Below are positions 5,747 to 9,395 of a stretch of 9,395 nucleotides of DNA, piece by piece. The DNA lies in assembly GCA_030612965.1 (NCBI GenBank), contig JAUWMW010000071.1:1-9395 (forward strand). The letters are read 5' to 3'. Numbering within the stretch: position 1 is the stretch's first letter; each line of letters begins with the position of its first letter. The stretch comes from a bacterium (GTDB lineage Bacteria > Zixibacteria > MSB-5A5 > GN15 > FEB-12). The position numbers were made by a program, and so were the translations under genes. The notes below the pieces were generated by a model, which saw only the letters and a list, made by a program, of their open reading frames with translations, was not told the origin of the DNA and ran no database searches.

Positions 5747-6196
5747 ATGAAAGTGATACTAAGAGAGGACGTTCCTGATATCGGGACGGCCGGTCAGACG
5801 GTGGAGGTCAAGGATGGCTACGGCCGAAACTTCCTGATCCCCCGCAACCTGGCCATACCGGCTACCAAGGGTAACCTCAATGCTATCGATGAGGTCACCA
5901 AACAGAAAGATCTGCGGGAACGCAAGTCTCGTCGCGAGGCCGAGGTTGTCAAGGACAAGATCGAGAAACTGTCCCTGTCAGCCGAAGTACTGGTGGGCGA
6001 GGAGGACAAGGTATTTGGCTCCGTTACAGTCCACGATATCGTTGAACTCATGGAGAAAGAGGGCGTGACCGTGCCCAAGAATGCGGTTCAGCTTGAAAGC
6101 CCGATCAAGGTGCTGGGAGTTTACACGATCCCCATCAAGATCGAGAAAGATGTCACCGCCGAGTTGAAACTCTGGGTAGTAAAGAAGTCGCAGTAG
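5747..6196 (+). CDS. rplI: Large ribosomal subunit protein bL9
   Basis: A 149-residue L9, the standard length. The N-terminal rRNA-binding domain starts MKVILREDVPDIG and contains GYGRNFLIPRNLAIPAT. A charged connecting helix follows at about 45-75, then the C-terminal domain with VFGSVTVHDIVE and the strand-rich end. L9 binds 23S rRNA near the L1 stalk and influences reading-frame maintenance. The ATG at 5747 is chosen because GGAAGGA (5734-5740) lies 6 nt upstream; a TTG at 5732 overlaps that site and adds residues not found in the family. The stop codon shares its last base with the GTG start of the following gene (TAGTG). Confidence 0.97.
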   Translation: MKVILREDVPDIGTAGQTVEVKDGYGRNFLIPRNLAIPATKGNLNAIDEVTKQKDLRERKSRREAEVVKDKIEKLSLSAEVLVGEEDKVFGSVTVHDIVELMEKEGVTVPKNAVQLESPIKVLGVYTIPIKIEKDVTAELKLWVVKKSQ

Positions 6197-6693
6197 TGGA
6201 AATGCTGGAAGCTACAGTTGAAGGTCTGGCTATGGATGTAACCACTAATTCACCCGTGGTCATTCTCGCTCCGATCGGGCTTGATAAGGTGCTTCCGATC
6301 TGGATCGGCCATGCTGAAGCCTGGGGGATAGCTTTGGAGCTCTCCGGGGTGACTTCGAAGCGACCGATGACCTACGATCTGCTTAAGACGGTGATCGGCG
6401 CCCTGGAGGCCGAAGTAGAACGGGTTGAGGTCACCGAGTTGAAGGACCAGACTTTCTATGCTCGCATTCACATAAAGTGCGACGGTCGCTCCTTTGAGAT
6501 TGACGCGCGGCCATCCGATTCGATAGCTCTGGCCCTTAAGACTAAGGCGAAGATCTTTGTCAATGAAGAGTTGTTCCATATTAGAGAAGAGGACCAGTCA
6601 TCGGAATCTCCGCCGATGCCTACCGATCCGGAATCGCTGCGGGAACGTCTGAAACGGATCAACCCGGAAGACTTCGGGAAGTATGAGCTTTAA
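6196..6693 (+). CDS. Bifunctional nuclease (BFN, DUF151) family protein
   Basis: A 165-residue protein of the BFN/DUF151 (DNase-RNase) family. Visible hallmarks are the opening strand VEGLAMDVTTNSPVVIL, LPIWIGHAEAWGIALEL, RPMTYDLLKTVI, and the C-terminal block FEIDARPSDSIALALKTKAKIFVNEEL. The charged tail (about 133-165) is variable in the family. Plant homologues have been reported to have DNase and RNase activity, and a Thermotoga structure is known; the cellular role in bacteria is not settled. The start is GTG at 6196, overlapping the rplI stop by one base; ATG 6202, two codons later, is also possible. The stop overlaps the next ATG by one base (TAATG). This arrangement suggests translational coupling. 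Confidence 0.88.
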   Translation: MEMLEATVEGLAMDVTTNSPVVILAPIGLDKVLPIWIGHAEAWGIALELSGVTSKRPMTYDLLKTVIGALEAEVERVEVTELKDQTFYARIHIKCDGRSFEIDARPSDSIALALKTKAKIFVNEELFHIREEDQSSESPPMPTDPESLRERLKRINPEDFGKYEL

Positions 6694-8492
6694 TGCGTCC
6701 TAGCCTGTTTTCGGCCTTCATTGGTTTGGTGCTTGCGATCACTTTCGCGGTCGTCGCTCATGCCGGCGGTATTGACGACTTGGGCGAAGTGGTAGCTGAC
6801 TACACCGAGGGGAGACGGCTGATGCGCGAGGGTGACTACTTCCGCGCTTCGAGAATCTTCAGCCAACTTGAGGGGCGGCACGCAGACAGCAAGAACCTCG
6901 ATCTCTTCATCTTCCATCGCTCCAAGTGTGACTACTACCTGGGCGAGTTCTCGCAGGCGGCAGCAGGTTTCAGTTACTTCCTTAGTCGCTACAGCACATC
7001 TCCCGAAGCGCCGTACGCGCACTTATTCCTGGCCAATTGCCACTACCGACGAGCGAATGTAACCGAAGCTGTAAAGAGCTACTTGGAGGCCTACCGACTT
7101 TCGAACGATGGACGGCTGGACGAAATCGTTCAGGGCTCGCTTGAAGCCGCCTTCAGCACCGCATCTTCAGTGGCGCTTGCTCCGGAGTTGCTTGAGAACC
7201 TGCCGGCGAAAAAACGGTGCCCATTAGTTAAGATCGTGGCGCCGCTTCTGGTTCAGTCAGGTGATGCCGCCGCCGCTGAACAGTTGCTCGCTTCATGCGG
7301 AGAGCGTCTGGACCGATCTGGGTTGGAACAAGATCGAGGGCGGCGCAAAGATGGTCCCATCTCGATTGCCATGATGCTCCCTTTCAGTGGTGAACTGGCC
7401 GGCTACGGTCAGGAGATTTACAACGGCGCTGTTATTGCCGCCGAGCAGTTCCGAACCGAAACCGGGCAGAACCTGGAGCTTGGGCCGCACGACACCCGCG
7501 GTGACCCGATTGATGCCGCTCGCGTAGCCACTGAACTGGCCCGAGACCCTTCCGTGCTGGCCGCGATCGGACCGTTGACCAGCGACGCGGCCGCAGTAAC
7601 CTCGGCCACGCTGGCCTGCCGCTCGCTGCCGCTGATTGTGCCGGCGGCCACGCAGGCTGGATTGACCCGTCTCTCCGACAACAGCTTTCAGCTATCGCCC
7701 AACATTGAACTGCAGGGACTCGTGATGGCCCGATACGCCGTTGACAGTCTCAACGCCGATTCCGCTGTGATTGTAACTTCGACGTCCGCTGACCACCTTC
7801 GTATGTCGCGGGCTTTTGCCGAGCAGTTCGAGAAGCTCGGCGGCACCGTGGCCGCGGTGGAATACTATCGTTCGCGCGATAAGGATTTCGGACCGTACCT
7901 TCGCGATGTCAAGGCGGTGCTGTGGGGTTTGCATCCCGACTCGATTTATTTCGTCAACGAGTACGGTGACACGCTTGATCCCGACGGCATCCCGGTCTCG
8001 GTCGACTGTTTGTACTTGCCCGGTTCTCCGCAGCAGTTGCGACTGCTCCTGCCGCAGATCAGGTTCTACAAACTCGATGGCGCCTACCTCGGCAGCGATG
8101 CCTGGGCTGATGAAACGGTGTTGAAACTGGGCGATGATGTTACTCGCAACACTGTCTTTCCCTCGCCGTTTCTGTCCGCAACCAATTCCGAAGAGTACCT
8201 GCGGTTTGCGGCCGCCTATGATGCTCGCTTCGGCAAACGACCGCCTCGGCTCGCTGCGCTGGGCTATGATGCGCTCCGGTTGACCAGTTTGGCCGCCCTT
8301 GAGGCCGACGGTGATCGCGAGAAACTCACCGGACAGTTGTCGCGTACCGTTGATTACTTAGGCGCTTCCGGAGAGATCAACTTGTCGGCCAATCGCGAGA
8401 ACACTCGCATGCCGTTGTATCGAATCAGAGACGGCGAAGCTCAGACCATTGGGCGTAGAAGCAGTATGGCCGAGGAAGAACAGACGGAGTAA
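6693..8492 (+). CDS. Exported TPR plus periplasmic-binding-fold protein (LpoA-like)
   Basis: A 599-residue protein. Residues 1-24 form a signal peptide (RPSLF, hydrophobic core, cleavage likely after VAHA); there is no lipobox Cys, so it is predicted to be soluble and periplasmic. Residues about 37-205 look like TPR-type helical repeats (EGDYFRASRIFSQLE, LGEFSQAAAGFSYFL, YRRANVTEAVKSYLEAYRL). Residues about 221-585 form a type I periplasmic-binding fold of the Leu/Ile/Val-binding family: ISIAMMLPFSGELAGYGQEI, a GPLTSDAA ligand-loop region, IVPAATQAG, FQLSPNIELQG and GYDALRLT. This order of domains is like LpoA, the activator of penicillin-binding protein 1A, although LpoA is a lipoprotein. 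A stand-alone amino-acid sensor or binding protein is the alternative; no ABC transporter genes are nearby. Confidence 0.8.
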   Translation: MRPSLFSAFIGLVLAITFAVVAHAGGIDDLGEVVADYTEGRRLMREGDYFRASRIFSQLEGRHADSKNLDLFIFHRSKCDYYLGEFSQAAAGFSYFLSRYSTSPEAPYAHLFLANCHYRRANVTEAVKSYLEAYRLSNDGRLDEIVQGSLEAAFSTASSVALAPELLENLPAKKRCPLVKIVAPLLVQSGDAAAAEQLLASCGERLDRSGLEQDRGRRKDGPISIAMMLPFSGELAGYGQEIYNGAVIAAEQFRTETGQNLELGPHDTRGDPIDAARVATELARDPSVLAAIGPLTSDAAAVTSATLACRSLPLIVPAATQAGLTRLSDNSFQLSPNIELQGLVMARYAVDSLNADSAVIVTSTSADHLRMSRAFAEQFEKLGGTVAAVEYYRSRDKDFGPYLRDVKAVLWGLHPDSIYFVNEYGDTLDPDGIPVSVDCLYLPGSPQQLRLLLPQIRFYKLDGAYLGSDAWADETVLKLGDDVTRNTVFPSPFLSATNSEEYLRFAAAYDARFGKRPPRLAALGYDALRLTSLAALEADGDREKLTGQLSRTVDYLGASGEINLSANRENTRMPLYRIRDGEAQTIGRRSSMAEEEQTE

Positions 8493-8544
8493 GGGCGGTC
8501 CTGCATGGCCTCCTGCCGAAAAGAACAAATGGCTAACCTCAACG

Positions 8545-8566
8545 ATCATTGGAAATGATAGGAGGG
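8545..8566 (+). other. Small hairpin abutting the ribosome binding site of the 68-residue gene
   Basis: ATCATT-GGA-AATGAT (8545-8559) is a perfect 6-bp inverted repeat ending one base before the strong AGGAGGG ribosome binding site (8560-8566). It might affect ribosome access or protect the message end. There is no T-run, so it is not an intrinsic terminator. The rest of the 81-nt gap shows no promoter of note. Confidence 0.35.
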
Positions 8567-8573
8567 TCTGACA

Positions 8574-8780
8574 ATGGACGAAAAGAAATTCGCTCTTAAG
8601 ATGGTGATCGACGGCAAAGAGAGAGATATCTCCTATGAAGAACTCGCCCTCTCCAACAACCTGGCCCAGGAGGCGTTGGTGCGTCTCTTGATTCAGAAGA
8701 AGCTGTTCGAACCAAAAGAGTTGATGGAGATGATGGAGACGGTCAAGAAAGAGCGCTACCGCCCGGCCGATCAGAAGTAA
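8574..8780 (+). CDS. Small hypothetical protein, 68 residues
   Basis: Not assigned to a named family. It is a charged, soluble, mostly helical protein: a short strand-like start FALKMVIDGKERDISYEELA is followed by two amphipathic helices (about 25-43 and 45-62), including ALVRLLIQKKLFEPKELMEM, a pattern seen in many small uncharacterised bacterial proteins. There is no Cys, signal peptide or membrane segment. The start is well supported: AGGAGGG ends 7 nt before ATG. The stop is followed after one base by the ATG of the next gene, which points to one transcript. Confidence 0.75.
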   Translation: MDEKKFALKMVIDGKERDISYEELALSNNLAQEALVRLLIQKKLFEPKELMEMMETVKKERYRPADQK

Positions 8781-8781
8781 C

Positions 8782-9300
8782 ATGTCCGACCGCCAGCCCA
8801 ACCACAATGGCTCTGCCACTTCCACCGGTGGGACCGATACCGGCGCAACTCCGTCCGACGATCCGGGAACTTCGCTAAGTTGGCGTTGCCACCCGGTCAA
8901 GCGACGACCGCTTGTTTCGGTTGCAGTTTCCGTATTTGTTATCGTGGTCGCTGTGGCTGTTTTCTACACCACCGATTCCAGAGCCTTTGCCGTGCTGGCG
9001 CTGGTCGTGTTGCTGCTATCGCTGGCCAAATTCTATTTCCCCACCCGCTTCCAATTGACCGACGAAACTGTGACTATCAAAACCACCACGCAGACACTGG
9101 TCAAACCATGGGCGCAGTATCGCAGCTATTACCCTGACAAAAACGGCGTCCTGCTCTCACCATTTCCTGAGCCGTCAAGACTGGAGAACTTTCGCGGGCT
9201 ATACCTGATGTTTGCGGATAACCGTGATGAGGTGATCGCTTTCGTCGAAACTCACGTCGGTCGCAAAGCCGCAGCACCAGAGTCGGAGACGCAGGCATGA
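8782..9300 (+). CDS. Two-helix membrane protein with possible PH-like domain
   Basis: A 172-residue protein, not firmly recognised. Residues 1-40 are polar and Ser/Thr/Gly-rich; two membrane helices follow at about 44-62 and 68-86; then a soluble strand-rich part at about 84-159 starts FPTRFQLTDETVTIKT and ends in RDEVIAFVETHV. A short two-helix hairpin followed by a domain of this kind resembles bacterial PH-like (YcxB or bPH type) proteins, but this is judged by pattern only. The ATG follows the previous stop after one base (TAACATG). The stop overlaps the next gene's start as ATGA, so it is likely coupled on both sides. Confidence 0.72.
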   Translation: MSDRQPNHNGSATSTGGTDTGATPSDDPGTSLSWRCHPVKRRPLVSVAVSVFVIVVAVAVFYTTDSRAFAVLALVVLLLSLAKFYFPTRFQLTDETVTIKTTTQTLVKPWAQYRSYYPDKNGVLLSPFPEPSRLENFRGLYLMFADNRDEVIAFVETHVGRKAAAPESETQA

Positions 9301-9395
9301 GCATTTTCAAAAGCAACTTGAACCTGCCTGATCCGGAGAAACCGGCCCTTCCCGCCGAGGAAGATGCGGTACTGGAAAAGCTGGCGAAAAAAGTG
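9297..9395 (+). CDS. Hypothetical protein, N-terminal fragment (runs off window)
   Basis: ATG at 9297 overlaps the upstream stop (ATGA). Thirty-three codons are open to the right edge, starting MSIFKSNLNLPDPEKPALPA and continuing with a charged helix (EEDAVLEKLAKKV). Too short to assign. The overlap with the preceding gene and the continuous open frame are the only support. Confidence 0.6.
   Translation, partial: MSIFKSNLNLPDPEKPALPAEEDAVLEKLAKKV

Noticed and set aside
8504..8557. 17-codon ORF in the gap before the 68-residue gene
   Set aside because: Very short, no ribosome binding site, no recognisable features.

Overview
The window reads as ordinary chromosome from a GC-rich, probably Gram-negative (diderm) bacterium, possibly of an uncultured FCB-type lineage. 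The support for this is a serine palmitoyltransferase-type enzyme paired with a GNAT acyltransferase (sphingolipid synthesis), a secreted TPR plus periplasmic-binding-fold protein resembling LpoA, and standard sigma70-like promoters. The phylum cannot be fixed from the sequence alone. No rRNA, tRNA, CRISPR array or prophage was seen.

Layout, left to right. Bases 1-136 are one end of an IS3-family insertion sequence: the terminal inverted repeat and the first 23 codons of orfA, read leftward out of the window. Bases 175-2534, on the minus strand, are a two-gene operon: a serine palmitoyltransferase-like alpha-oxoamine synthase (TTG start, strong ribosome binding site, its own TTGACA-17-TTTAAT promoter), followed 5 nt later by a GNAT-fold acyltransferase of the type recently linked to bacterial ceramide synthesis. 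Together they would make 3-ketosphinganine and then N-acylate the long-chain base. Bases 2535-2893 are a divergent intergenic region holding two near-consensus promoters facing away from each other, with a cluster of perfect or near-perfect palindromes between them.

From 2894 to the right edge everything is on the plus strand and looks like one long translation and cell-envelope operon: pth, rpsF, rpsR, a DUF2232 (YybS-like) membrane protein, rplI, a bifunctional-nuclease family protein, a 599-residue exported TPR/periplasmic-binding-fold protein, a 68-residue unknown, a 172-residue two-helix membrane protein, and the start of another unknown gene. Several junctions overlap by 1-17 nt (TAGTG, TAATG, ATGA), which suggests translational coupling.

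Most interesting points. (1) Ribosomal protein S6 carries a disordered tail of about 178 residues, Arg/Gly-rich and then Pro/Ala/Thr/Glu-rich, built partly from 39-bp tandem repeats. (2) The ssb gene usually found between rpsF and rpsR is missing, and a 31-codon ORF exactly bridges that gap. (3) The rpsF leader contains a small CCG-loop hairpin matching the S6:S18 autoregulatory motif in outline. (4) The likely ceramide gene pair has an IS3 element inserted just behind it. I did not find a clearly new defence or mobile system here.
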